A DNA stretch of 64,000 nucleotides, taken from assembly GCA_027625915.1 (NCBI GenBank), contig JANTQA010000047.1:5580001-5644000 (forward strand). Reading direction: 5' to 3'. The notes under the pieces were generated by a model. That model did no database searches. It was not told the DNA's origin and was given only the letters and a program-made list of their open reading frames with translations. Below are positions 50,734 through 62,300 of this stretch, in pieces. The position numbers were made by a program, and so were the translations under genes. This stretch comes from Anaeramoeba flamelloides (Eukaryota > Metamonada > Anaeramoebidae). How positions within the stretch are numbered: position 1 is the stretch's first letter; every line of letters begins with the position of its first letter.

Positions 50734-53700
50734 TTTGTTTGTATACGAGAGAAGTTGATAAATAAATCATTTAAAATGTTAATTTTTATTAGATATTGTT
50801 TGATTTTTTCCAAAAAAATTTCAATAAACCTAAATAAGTTGTAATATAGTTAGATAATTAATATATTAACAATTTTGAATAATCATTTTCAAAATGCAAA
50901 AACGAAAATTTTTGAATAATTCTTCAAAAAGGAGTTTTATTTAATTTGCTCAATATTTTTACAAATGCCTTATAAAACTTTTACTTTTTTACTTTTTGAA
51001 AATTATTTATTAAATATTTATTTTAAAGAACTCGTTAAAATTTTCTTTAATTATTTTTTACTAATTGTTAAATTTATCTTGATTTTTATTAATATTTGGA
51101 TGTGTATTTATAATTTGTGATTTGAATTAAAATAAGAGATTTTATTGTGATAAATTTTCTTTAATTACTCTTTTCTCTCAATAAACGATAATTAATATCA
51201 GACATTTCCGTTCAAGAATTATTTATTAAAAAATATTGATGGCAGAATTGAGTTTTTGTATTATTTATTTATTTATTTTTCTATATTTTTAAACAAATTA
51301 TACCTTTAAATATTATTTTCTTTTGGGTAATTAAACAAAATTTTCAGTCAAAGTTGCCCAGTTTTATTGAAGAAATAAAACTATTTCTATGAATTTTATC
51401 TAAGATTCTTTTCAAAATAAATTTTTATTTTTCTTGTCAATTTTTTTCATCTTTTTTATTTATTTTTCTTTACTTGTTGATTTTTTTCGTTTTTCTTTTT
51501 TTTAATATTTTTTTTATTTCCTTTTTCTTTTTTTTATAAAAGTCAATCTGAGAAAAAAAAAAAAAATCTTTGAACCAAACTCGAAATAAACATTAAGAAA
51601 ATTGAGGCTCTGTAATTTCTTTTAAAATTCAGATATTTATTATAAAAAAATCCTATTGTTTAGAATGTTAATTTTCCAAAGAAATTGAGAAATTTTGAAT
51701 GAGACATTTCAATGAAAAGACTAAAAAATTTTTTAAAACATTTTTTTTTTTTTGAAAATTTATGGTTTGTTTAGGTATTTCTTTTATGAACATCAATTTC
51801 TAATCTGAATATTATTATTTCACTTACTTCTAATTATTCTTGAAGTTTGGTAGATTCGTAAAAAAAAAATTGATTTTTTCATTTTTGGATGTGGAACTTT
51901 GAGTGAAATGGAGTTTATTAAATTATTTTGAATAGTAATTTCAAATCATTGGTTTTAATAATTTTTTTTTTCTATTTTTTTTAATTTTTTCACTTTTAAT
52001 AAAATATTAATTTATTCATTTTTTCCAGTTTTCAATTTTGTCAACTTAATAAAAGATTAATCTCAATAATAGATTTTTTTAATTGCAATAACAAAAGCAA
52101 TTTTCATTTAAAAAGAAAGAAAATAATTCATTTCTCTAAAATTAAAAAAGTATTTGTTTATGAAGTTTGCTTGAATATTTTATAAATTAATGATTTTATC
52201 ATGATTACAGACATTCCAACTCTAATGTGGAATTTTATAATACATAAAAATGGATTCTCTATTATAAAAAGTCATGTTGGCCGACAAACCATAATTTCGT
52301 TATGACAAGATATGCTAAACATTAAATTTTTATCAAAGTGGAAAAAAATTCAGTTATACAATTTTTTTTGATCTTTCATATTGGTAATTAAATTCGAAAA
52401 ATAATCTACCTTAATGTTTACAATCCCTGAAATTTGAAAAAAGGTTATCCTATATCTGGTGTGGATCTTCAATTTCACAAATTAAAAAAATCTCAGATTT
52501 GGAAAATTTCAAAACAATGATGGAAAATAACTTTCAGCTTTCCATTCTTTTTAAATTCAATTTTTTGGATTTTTTTACTAATAATAAAAAAAAGTTCCTC
52601 TTATTATCATACTATCATTTTCTAATTAATAAATGTGAAAATTTTCTTTTGGGTACCGAATTATTAGTTATCAAATTGGATGAAAAAAAACAAAAGATTT
52701 TTACAAACCATTCAACAATGAAAATTTAGAAATTAATTAAGCCCTTCATTATTGAACTTTTGTGATTAAAATTGTATTTTTTTTCTTATGAACCTAACGG
52801 TAATTGAAATTTTTCTTTGGTAGATATGATAGAAATTGAATTTTCTATTTCATAAAATAAAATTTTAAAAAAACAATTTCTATGTATTAGAATTTTTACT
52901 TTAGTGTTGGAAAGGGTATATTCAAATAAAAAAATAAGAGTATGTAGTCCTTTTAATAATCAAAATAAACTGAGGCACTTAAAGGGCACTGTTTATTTTG
53001 GAAAGGTTGTTTATTTTTCAATACTTTGTCTGGTTTTCTTAAAAAAATTTAGAGTCAGTGCCTTAAATTTCGTTCAAAGTTTGTGCCTTAAAAGTGGTAC
53101 TGACTGGAATAAAAACCATTTAATGCAGAATTTAGATAAGAAATCAAAAAAATTATCTGAGAAATTTTTGAAATTTAGATTTTAAATAGCCTGAATTAAA
53201 AGGTGTTTAAGTTTATTGATTCTGTGGTAAACGATCAGACTAACTGTAATTTTGTTTGTTTTTTTTTTTTTGGAGGGTTATTGGATTTTAGAAAACAAAG
53301 TTCTTCTTTTGAAAGAAATGACGAGAATTTTCTTTTTTTTTTTTTTTTTTTTAGTATTTTTTTTACAAGGAAAACAAGCCAAAAGAAAATCTTTTGAAGT
53401 TGAAATTTGATTTAAAATAGTCTCAAAAAAAAAAAGGTTTTACTTTGATTTTCAAAAAAATTATTTCGATTTTTAATCCTTTTTTTTCCGTTTTGTTCTT
53501 GTGATTTGCAAAAAAAAAAATAAAAAAAAAAACTAAAAAAAAAAAACACACAAACCTTTGGATAAGTCAATTTAAAATCATAAGAAAACTCTATTTTCAC
53601 ATCAGTTTGTGAAAAACAAAAGCCACCTAATTTGCACTTGTCTGATTTTGTGATATAAATACAATTTGGAGCAATTGATAAGTGAGCGATATTGTTTTTA

Positions 53701-54170
53701 TGTAAAAATGAAATTGAATGAGAAAGATCTCTTAAAATTAGAGAGCACTCCAAGTCATCAAAGGATCTGTTTGAAATCGTATGGGAAACAGATTCTAAAT
53801 TTTCATAAACACCAAACAAATTTCCAAGTGAACACATGACCCTTTCTGTGATGTACCCAAGATAATTATTGGTTTCGAAAAAGGTTTTCTCTTGGAATGG
53901 AATAATTGAAAGTACTTTTGGGTGTTTGGCCCTTGCCTGTTGCGTAATACCAGTTTTTAAAAGATTTAAAAACCTTACTTTTGTTTCTTTTCTTTCTTTT
54001 CTTTTTTTTATTTTGAATTTGCTGAAATATTCTTTCTTATCAAGAAGAAAGATCGTAACTTTTTCTTTTTTGTTTTTGGAAACACCTGGATACATTTTAA
54101 AACAATACCCTAAGCCCCCACTCCCTTCTTGCTCTCCTATTGTGTATTTTTTTTTTAATTGATTTCCCAT
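48258..54170 (-). CDS. SCYL2: SCYL2 (CVAK104)-like clathrin-associated pseudokinase, two exons
   Basis: SCY1-like protein 2 binds clathrin and AP adaptors and works in endosome/trans-Golgi trafficking. Exon 1 54170-53556 (205 codons, donor GTTTGT) and exon 2 50627-48258 join in phase 0: ...KLTYPK|SSVMQFQPSMDYTAPEI; 994 residues in all. The kinase fold (~1-290) is degenerate: the HRD site reads HLSIAPNC and DFG is GGF, while the APE motif (TAPEI) stays. HEAT-like repeats follow (~300-590: LEIENLSVRVNSIICLNTLL and SLNKKQFKSFMSFFKKFI match the family closely). The Ser/Thr/Asn-rich tail holds WGEFES (a WxxF adaptor motif), DDLFNGLL, FFDDFNG and four or so tandem copies of a ~24-residue FLFPSTT unit. 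The reading frame, motif order and phase make the identity very secure. Confidence 0.92.
48580..48830 (-). repeat. Tandem ~72-bp minisatellite in the SCYL2 tail
   Basis: Imperfect 66-75 bp units encode F(L)FPSTTS(T)TTTTKTN(S/N)NNSN. Units lie at about 48580-48655, 48656-48717, 48718-48790 and a degraded fourth to 48830. Length is a multiple of three, so the frame is preserved. FLFP carries a hydrophobic short motif repeated along a disordered tail. Confidence 0.8.
50675..50730. repeat. (GT)28 microsatellite just upstream of the SCYL2 acceptor
   Basis: Pure GT on +, i.e. (CA)28 in the SCYL2 transcript, ending ~47 bases before the intron's 3' splice site. Confidence 0.9.
53060..53106. mobile_element. 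Half copy (right arm) of the Tc1/mariner-type MITE
   Basis: 47 bases match the right terminus of the 27210 element: CCTTAAATTTCGTT, AAGTTTGTGCCTTAAAAGTG and the end TACTGACTG. The left arm is not recognisable and the TA flank is not kept, so this is a relic. It lies in the SCYL2 intron. Confidence 0.7.
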
Positions 54171-57100
54171 TTTGGATAATCTGGTTTTTGATTGTGTTGT
54201 CCTAAAGAAAAGGATCCAAATAAATATCTTGTGTTAAAAAAGAGAAAAAATGAAATTAAAAAGTGTTTTTTTTTTTCTTAATTACAAGTTTTCTTTCCAT
54301 CTCGAAGACCTTTGACTTGGGATTTTTATTACTGAGAAATTGGCAGTTTGTTTTTTGAACATATTCTTGGATTTTGGATCGCAATAACTTGTATAAATTG
54401 ATCGATTTCTGATAAATTTAACAATTTTAATCTTATCAGTTTTGCTTTGTATAGATATACAAGATTGGAATTCTTTTTTGTAATCAAGAAAACAAAATCT
54501 AATTTCTTTTTTGTCAATGTGTCACTCAAATAACAGAGGGTAAATTACCACTTGATTTTGTTAAGTTATTAAATTGAAAAAACATGGAATATCGATTAAT
54601 CAATTTTTCATTATTGAGAGGTAATTAATACCTACTACTGAAAAAGTTTAAAACTAATGTTTTTTGCACTTAAATATTAATTATATTGGTTCTAAACGGT
54701 TTAAGTGTCTCTCAAATTGTGATTCGTAAGATAATAATTTTTATTCGTCTTATCAAATTTCATTATCCACTTCTTTGGAAAAAAAAATTTCAGATTTTTG
54801 AAAAATATATATTTTTACCCATATACCCTTATAAAAAAACTTTTTTTAAAACATCTATATAACATTTTTATAACCATATTTCCTTTTATATAATGATTTT
54901 TTCAATATTTTTTTAAAAAATATTCTTATAACATGCTTATAACATGCTACAAATTTTATAAAACATTTTATTACAAATATTTATGTTATAAAAGTTTTTA
55001 TTATAAAAATTTACAACATTTTAAACGTTCATAACACCTTTACAACACGTTTATCACATGCCATAAAAAATTTTTTTTATTAGGGCTAATCAGTAAGATA
55101 TTTTTCTAGTTTTAAGTCTGAATATTGATCGTTCGTCCTTGAAATTTTATTACATAATCTAGTTTTTTTTAAAAAAAATACTTGATTATTTTTAATACAA
55201 TTATATAAGTAACTCAGAGAATCTTTAGACAGATTATTTCTATACCTTGAGAATACAACTATTTTCAAAAAAAAAATGAATTAAAAGGAATCAAAATTTC
55301 GGTTTTTATATGATTATTATAAATACTTTTTGAGTTAATCTTGAAAAGTATAAATATGAAAAAATAATTTTTTATGTGAAGGTACTCATTATTAATATGT
55401 AAATATTGCCTAACTTATCTTTTGGAATCTATCTTAATTTTTTATAGAACTTTACAAATAAATTTGATTTTTTTCAAAAAATATAATAAATATTGTAATT
55501 TTGATAATATCAACATCATTTTATGATTCATAAGGCTTATAAAAATAATAAATTGAAAAAAAAAAAATATTTTATGAATATTCAAGAACAACAAATAATT
55601 AAATCTAAATTACAATTCACTTTTAATTCATTTTAAATATGTAAAAAACTGATATTTAAAAAATTAAAAAAAAGAAAACTAAATTTAAAAACAAAGTGAA
55701 TGACAAAATTTTTATTGTGTAACTTTCCAGAAAAAAAGGTGAAAAAGAAGATTTTTTGGTTATCAATAAGGACTTTTTTAAAATAAATTACTTATTGTCA
55801 CTTTTCTTGATATTTGTTAGTCTGTTCGAAATTATTTTTTTTACAAATGATCATTCTTGAAAAAAAATAAATAACAAATAAAAAGAAAAACAATAAAAAA
55901 AAAAAAAATGAAGAAATTAGATAAAGAATAAAGAAGAACAAATTCAAAAAAAAATCAAAAAAGTAAAACAATCATCTGAATAATTAGTAAAAATGATTTC
56001 AATTTGGAAATTTAATTTCAAGAATAATCAATAAAGTCCAGACAAAACCATGTCCAATAACATTCTAAAGTAAGTCAATGTTTTTGAAAAATGATTATTT
56101 TCCTGAATCATAATATATATTTTTTGTTTTGGAAAAAAAAAATAATTTGGTTTTAAAGGTGACAAATTCGCTGGTCTTGTTATTTGTTGCACAACAACTA
56201 ATTATTTGACAGATATTTATTTTTTTTTATGTTATAAAAATTTTTTAAGTGATTATTTTTTTGTCAATGAAACTGTTTTTTTATTTTTTTTTGCCGAAAA
56301 AATGGTGATTGTATAGAAAATTACTGATTTAAAAGAATATAATAATTTTAATTAATAGGATAATTTGAAAATTTTTAATTTAATTTGAAGTTCTTACCAT
56401 TAATGAACATCAATAAGAAAATTTTTTTGGATATAAAACACTAAAATAGTTTCAAACTGTTAATTTTTTATCGTTGAACACATATTTTTTTAAAAAAAAA
56501 GAAAGGAAAAGTAAAATAAAACATTTAAAAAATCATTAAAATTCCAAATTTTCCTTCAAACCAAACAATTGTCAACAAATTAAGAAAATAATCGTGAAAT
56601 ATGGGAAGGGGAGTTTCTTAGAAAATATATTTTACTTTTAAAAGTCAAATTCTTAGAAGAAAAAGAAATTTCGATCGATCTAAAAGACATATTATAAAAC
56701 AAAAAAATCGATTTTTGGTTTAAAATTTCCACTTCAATATATCGAAAAGAGAAGAACACAAACAAAAGAACATAATAAAACTTTCAAAAATCATAAATCT
56801 TAGGGCATAATTGGATGGTTCTACTATTAAACAAAAACTTTAAACTTTGATATTTCTTCTTTGGTATTTCGATTACTCTAGAAAAGTTTTTAAAAACTGA
56901 GAACCCCCAAATAAAGAATCTCAATATCATTTATAATATCCAAAGTTTGTTTTTTTTTTTTTGATAACAAAGTATGAAGCTACAATAGATTATGTGGGGG
57001 TGGGGAAGGTATAAATTGTCTTAAATTGTTAATTGGGCTGATTTTAAATAAAGATAAAATTGTCAATATAATCAAAACAAAATTGAATAATTGTTTTGAT

Positions 57101-57687
57101 CTGATGTATTTTTTTATTTTGTTTTAAAAAAAATAATTTTACTGTAAAACATCAGTTTGCTGATAAATAAAAATTTATCAACTTTAAAATAGTTATCTTT
57201 CTTAACACATTTGCTAAAATAATACCTTGGGAATTCTAAAAAGTCAACAGATTTAAAAAAAATATTTTGTTTAAAAATGAAAAATTTTTAAAACATAATT
57301 TGATATTTCAAATTAATTTTTCAGTATCATTGACTTTTTCTTGAGATTAAAATTCCTTTTTGCAAAAAAATTAATTTATCAGCAAAACAACTGTCTTTTA
57401 AACCAAAGAATTACATTAACCTGCATACTTGACTTTTATATTGAAAAGTGAAATTTCTAAATTTTTCATACTTATTAAAAAATATCTTTAAAATATGAAA
57501 AAAAATCCACAAAAATTAACAAATTAAAAAAAAAAAAAAAAATCACATCGGTAACTTGTTGTAGGTTTTATTTATTTATTCAATTTTCAATTATTATCAT
57601 ATTATATATAAATATTGGCATTGATATAAACATTGGTTCTTCGTTTGTTATTGAGAAGTAAAGCATCGAGCTTTAGAAACAATGATC
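54171..57687. other. Gene-free 3.5 kb interval
   Basis: Between the two minus-strand genes SCYL2 and the CUE gene. AT-rich throughout with no coding frame. 54830-55070 has recurring ATAACA/TTATAA words (ATAACATGC, CATAACACC), and 55085-55150 resembles a short piece of repeat family 3 (TCTGAATATTGAT). It should hold the SCYL2 promoter near 54180-54300. Confidence 0.6.
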
Positions 57688-59358
57688 CTAGTTATAGCTT
57701 GTTTCTGAATTGTTAAATCCATATGAATTGCCGAATTTTTTATTTCCAAGATATGGATTTAATAAGCTATTTCTTGCAAAAAATTGGTTATTTTGAGCTC
57801 TTCTTGTATTATTTCCTGTGTGTCTATTTGAAAACAAATTGTTTGGTTGAAAAGTAGATTGAAATCGATTTTGAGTGAAATATGAATTGATTGGCGAATT
57901 ATTAAAAAAGGTATTATCAAAATTCCTATTGTTTTGGTTGGATGATTTATTGCCTGAAAGCATTTCTTGTTGAGATCTCCAATAGTTATTAAATTTCACA
58001 TTTTGTGTTTGTGTATGTGTTTGAGTTTGTGGTTGATAGTGTGTGTTATTTTGAAAATTATTGTTATTGTTTACAAAGGAAAGATTATTCTTTTGATTTA
58101 AGCCAAATGGAAATTGGTTCATTAAATTTTTTGATTTTCCTAATTCTGGGTTCTCATTGCTTTGGTGTGAAAAATAATTATTTGAAAACACATTTCTGCT
58201 CTTGTTTTCTTTGGGAATAGAATTAATTTTTTTCTTTTGGTTTCCGAAATAATTCAAATTATTATTTTGTTTCAAATATCCTTCTTTTTGTTTAATATCA
58301 TCATCTTCTTCTTCTTCCCCAGAATAAAAATCTTCTTCTTCGTCATAATTTGGATTGTCATTTTCATATTCATTTTCAAGGTATAAGTGATTTTGATTGT
58401 TGTGGAAACTATCCTTGTAGCTATTTTGTTGGTTGGATATTATTTGGTTTTCCAGATCTTCGGCATTAATAACACTGTTATTACTCTGTTTCAAATCTCT
58501 TGGACGTTTGATATTCAATTGGTTTTGTATAATGCTATTAATGTCCATGTGTTTCTTTTCCTTGAAGTGATCTTTTTTGATAATACCCAAAATTTCTTCT
58601 TCCGTTGAACAGTTTTTGATTGAGTGTGCTAAATCAAAATTAGTTGCTTTTAGCTTTTGTGAATTTTGACGATTCTCTTTTTTGTTTTGTTTCTGATGGA
58701 CTTTTTTTTGATTTTTTTTTGATTTACTCTTTGTGTTTTTTTTTTTTGGAGCAGTATTTTTTCTGAGCATTTGTGCCATCGAAACATTAGACTCATTAAA
58801 TTTTAATGTTTTCTTTTTTGTTGGCTTTGAAATTTGGTTTTTATTTGCAAAGCTTTTGTTCCTTTTTTTACTCATTTTATCCAATTTGTGATCATTCTTC
58901 GTTTTTGGCTTGCTTTTGTTACTTTTCTTTGTGATCTCTTTCTTTGGATACTTGACACCAGATTGTTTTGGGTTTTTCTTTTGAAACATGTTCCTTTTAT
59001 TATTTGTTGATGCTGTGTGTTCATTATTAATCTCAACCGTTGTTGACGTTTGATGATTTGTACTCTTTTTAAAAATTTTTTTTTTGAGAGGATACTGATC
59101 AAAATTTTTATTCTTTTTCTTTTTGTTTTTTCTTGTTTTTTTCTTCATTGTCCATCCACTAGATTGACTCAAAAGATTGTCAATTGTTTTTTTTTGATTG
59201 TGTCCTGATTTTTGGTATTCGTGTGTGATAGTTTGAATTGATAAAGAGGGAAAATTTTTTTGCAGTTCAGCAATACTAGATCTTGTGTTTGTTTCTGAGT
59301 TTTTGTTATTTTTTTCTTTGGTTTTGTTCCTTGGATTATTGCCTTTCTTTTTATTCAT
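57688..59358 (-). CDS. CUE-domain protein with long basic/Asn-rich region
   Basis: Single exon, 556 residues, ATG at 59358 with AT-rich leader, stop TAG. Residues ~28-70 form a CUE-type ubiquitin-binding domain: IAELQKNFPSLSIQTITHEY then NQKKTIDNLLSQ, with the NFP (usual MFP) and the C-terminal LL that contact ubiquitin. The rest is low complexity: Lys/Arg-rich to ~240 with many KK runs, a short ordered-looking stretch (KNCSTEEEILGIIKKDHFKE, ~250-270), an acidic patch (YDEEEDFYSGEEEEDDD, ~340) and an Asn/Gln/Phe-rich tail. CUE proteins often link ubiquitin to trafficking or quality control; the basic region could equally bind nucleic acid. Specific orthology is not recognised. Confidence 0.8.
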   Translation of the reverse strand: MNKKKGNNPRNKTKEKNNKNSETNTRSSIAELQKNFPSLSIQTITHEYQKSGHNQKKTIDNLLSQSSGWTMKKKTRKNKKKKNKNFDQYPLKKKIFKKSTNHQTSTTVEINNEHTASTNNKRNMFQKKNPKQSGVKYPKKEITKKSNKSKPKTKNDHKLDKMSKKRNKSFANKNQISKPTKKKTLKFNESNVSMAQMLRKNTAPKKKNTKSKSKKNQKKVHQKQNKKENRQNSQKLKATNFDLAHSIKNCSTEEEILGIIKKDHFKEKKHMDINSIIQNQLNIKRPRDLKQSNNSVINAEDLENQIISNQQNSYKDSFHNNQNHLYLENEYENDNPNYDEEEDFYSGEEEEDDDIKQKEGYLKQNNNLNYFGNQKKKINSIPKENKSRNVFSNNYFSHQSNENPELGKSKNLMNQFPFGLNQKNNLSFVNNNNNFQNNTHYQPQTQTHTQTQNVKFNNYWRSQQEMLSGNKSSNQNNRNFDNTFFNNSPINSYFTQNRFQSTFQPNNLFSNRHTGNNTRRAQNNQFFARNSLLNPYLGNKKFGNSYGFNNSETSYN

Positions 59359-62300
59359 TATTAATAAATTTAATTAATTTTGAGATTGTTTTTTTTTTTT
59401 TGGATAAAAAAGAAATTTTTGATTGGATTTTTATGAAAACTTTGGAAATGGGGTGAGTGGTAATTTGGTTTTTTAATAAGAGAGATGGTTTGGGGTTTAT
59501 TTTAAAAATAATGTTTTTTGAGGAAGGATCTTTTTAAAAAAAGGAAATGAATAATAAAATTAAAAAATGATTCAAGGTTTCCAAAATTTGAAATTATAAT
59601 TTTGAAGAACTTTGAGTTCAATATAGTGAAGGTTTTTGTACTTGTCTGATGACTTAGGTTATTAGTTTGCCATTAAACTTTATTTTTTTATCAAAAAAAA
59701 ACTATTAAAAAAAAAATTTTTCACTACCAATTAGCTCACAAAGAACTAGAAACAGAAATTCATGGAGTTTTTTGAAGACAAAATTGATTTTTTTAGTCTT
59801 ACCATCAGTGTGATCCTACACTTCTCTTGGATCTAGTCCTTAAATGAATTTTTAAAGTTCAACTTTTCAAGTGAGAAAAGAATGAATTAGGATTACAATT
59901 ATTTTTACATATACATATCAAAATTGTTATTTTGATATTAAAATATTTAACGATTTGGTAGCTTTAAAAAAACCAAAAATCATTTCCACAATCATTAAAA
60001 AATGTGAATTAAATTAATTTAATTCCTCACTTCCTTCTTAAATTTTCAGATTAAAAATTTACTATTTTAAGGGAATAGTAAACTAAAAAAAAATCTTCAA
60101 GTAAATCCAATAGCAAATTAGTCAAAATTTTTATATATCTTGAAATTGAAAAACAAAGTAAAAATCTGATCAATAAAAAATCAAACTTACTTTCAATACT
60201 ATTTTCAAATATGAATCATTATTTTTAAAAGTCATCCATTTTTTTCTCATTTTTGAAAAGTTCAAAATCCAACATATTTCTGAATTATTCAAAAAAAATT
60301 ATTTTCTTTGAAAGAAGATTAAAATCTTATTGTCTGTAAAGGAAGTGTACCAAAATACACTTTAAAAATAAAACCACTAAGTTCTATAATAATTCAGTTT
60401 AAAAAATCGTACTTAGTTTCCAAAAAAATACAATAGTTATTTTAAACTTGTAAAAAATCTAATTTTTTGATTCAAAAAACAGTTCAAATCAATTTTTTCT
60501 CTAGGTTGAATAAAAAAATCCCAAAAAAATAACCAAAAAATCAAGATTAAAAATTCTCCCGAAATACTTTTTTAAAATCTCGAAAATTCGACTTATAATC
60601 TAGAGAAATACTTTTTAATTTGATTATTTATAATCAATAATTAATACCCCAATCTTAATTATTTCAGTAAGTCATCAACAACCCAAAGATTAAATATATC
60701 AAATAGGCTTTACAATTATTTCTCAATTTTTTAAAGATTTTCAAAAAAATAAAAAAATTCAAATGCATATTTCTATTAAAAAAAAAATAATAGATATTAT
60801 CAAATAACTGATTTTAATTCAAACAGTTCCTTTTTTATACCCTTGGTATTTGAAAAAGGATATTTACTAGTCTTTTAAATTTCGAGAAATTTAATAAATC
60901 TATGTGAATAAAATAAATGATCAATTTTTTTAGATCAACAAGTATACAATATTTGATTTATTTTTATTATATTTTTAAAATAAGAATAAAGTTTCAAGGT
61001 TATTTGTTCATAAAGACTCTCTGAAATTACCAAAAGTGAGATTTCTTCAAAATTAAATTTTTTGCAAATTTTTTTTTTTTCTAATTTGATCCAAAAACTA
61101 CCAAAAAAGGTTCAGGATCTTATTACTGGAAATTTCATTGGAAAAATGAAATCTTTGAAAAATGATTATTCATTTCTCTAAAGTTGGCAAATGAAGTTGC
61201 ACATCGGGTATAATTGTATCCTTATGTAAATAATTACTCTATTGACTTTGGTAAAAAAAATAAATAAAAGTAACTATTCCCTTAAAGTATCTTTATTTTT
61301 CCAAAATTAAAAGTAATCTTTTAAGTACTATGTTTCCACCCTTGAGTGGGTTGATTTATTGTGTTATTTCACTTTCATTTCTCAAAAAAATTTTTCATAC
61401 GGAAGAAATTGGAGACAAAAAAAAAAATTACATATTTTTAGTCATCTTTAACTTTTCCCGGTGACTATTTTTCTTTCTTTTTCAATGAAAAGGAAAATTG
61501 AAAATAACAAAAAAAATAATTGTAAAAAATGATTTTGGAGACTTTCAAGTGCATTTCAAATTTGAGAACATTTTAAACTTTGGAAAGTAGTTGTAAAAAA
61601 TATATAGAACAGCCCAAGACCATAGTGTGAGTTCTGAAAGTTGAAATGGAAATTCTAAAATATTAAAATCAAAATTTTGCCTGATCTAAAAAGGTAAAAA
61701 TTATGAAAATTTCACATTTTTTCGAAAAGAAATTCCCCTTGGGCAAATATTACTTGGATTAAATAACTCTTTCAAGGGTGATTTTATACCTTATTTCACT
61801 GTTTTCACCTAAAAACGTACTCCTTAAGGGGTTAGCGTCACATTAGATTTCTCTATAATCAAAGTATGTTGTATTTGGATGTCAATGATATTAGTACGCC
61901 ATGACTCAAATAGCTTTAAAAAATCCATTATAAATCTTGTTACACATTAAATTATTTCATTTTTTACTAATGATCACAATTAAAAAAGTTTCATTTTGAA
62001 AAAATTTTTTTTAATTCCTTTTCCAAATCTAAAAATAGAAATTCAAAATACAAGTATTCTGGTATTTAATAATTTAGATTTAGAAATCCCAAAAGTAACT
62101 ATTTTTATATTTTTTTAATTTCAAAGATTAATTCAATAATCATCTACATAAAAGCACAAAGACTGATTAGTTTTGTTTGATTTTGATAAAGCTACTTATA
62201 GCATCAATATATTTCCAAGATTTCAGAAATAATTTGTCAGAATAATTTATTGGTTAATTATTTCATTATTTAAAAAAATTGAATTTTTTAGTAACTAATC

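Larger units (their letters stand above)
50628..53555 (-). other. 2.9 kb intron of SCYL2
   Basis: Donor CAAAG|GTTTGT at 53555, acceptor TTTAATAG| ending at 50628; both flanking exons are in phase 0. Every other intron placed here is between 110 and ~350 bases, apart from the ~1.1 kb CYFIP gap 2674-3760 that probably hides a micro-exon. It holds a 56-base (GT)n tract next to the acceptor and a half MITE near the donor side. No nested gene was recognised; an open frame at 52904-53185 (+) overlaps the half MITE and looks accidental. Confidence 0.75.

Noticed and set aside
50619-54170. SCYL2 as two separate genes (a 252-codon and a 786-codon frame)
   Set aside because: The first ends in poly-A/T intronic sequence after a GT donor and the second starts mid-kinase-domain; both junctions are phase 0 and together form one SCYL2.
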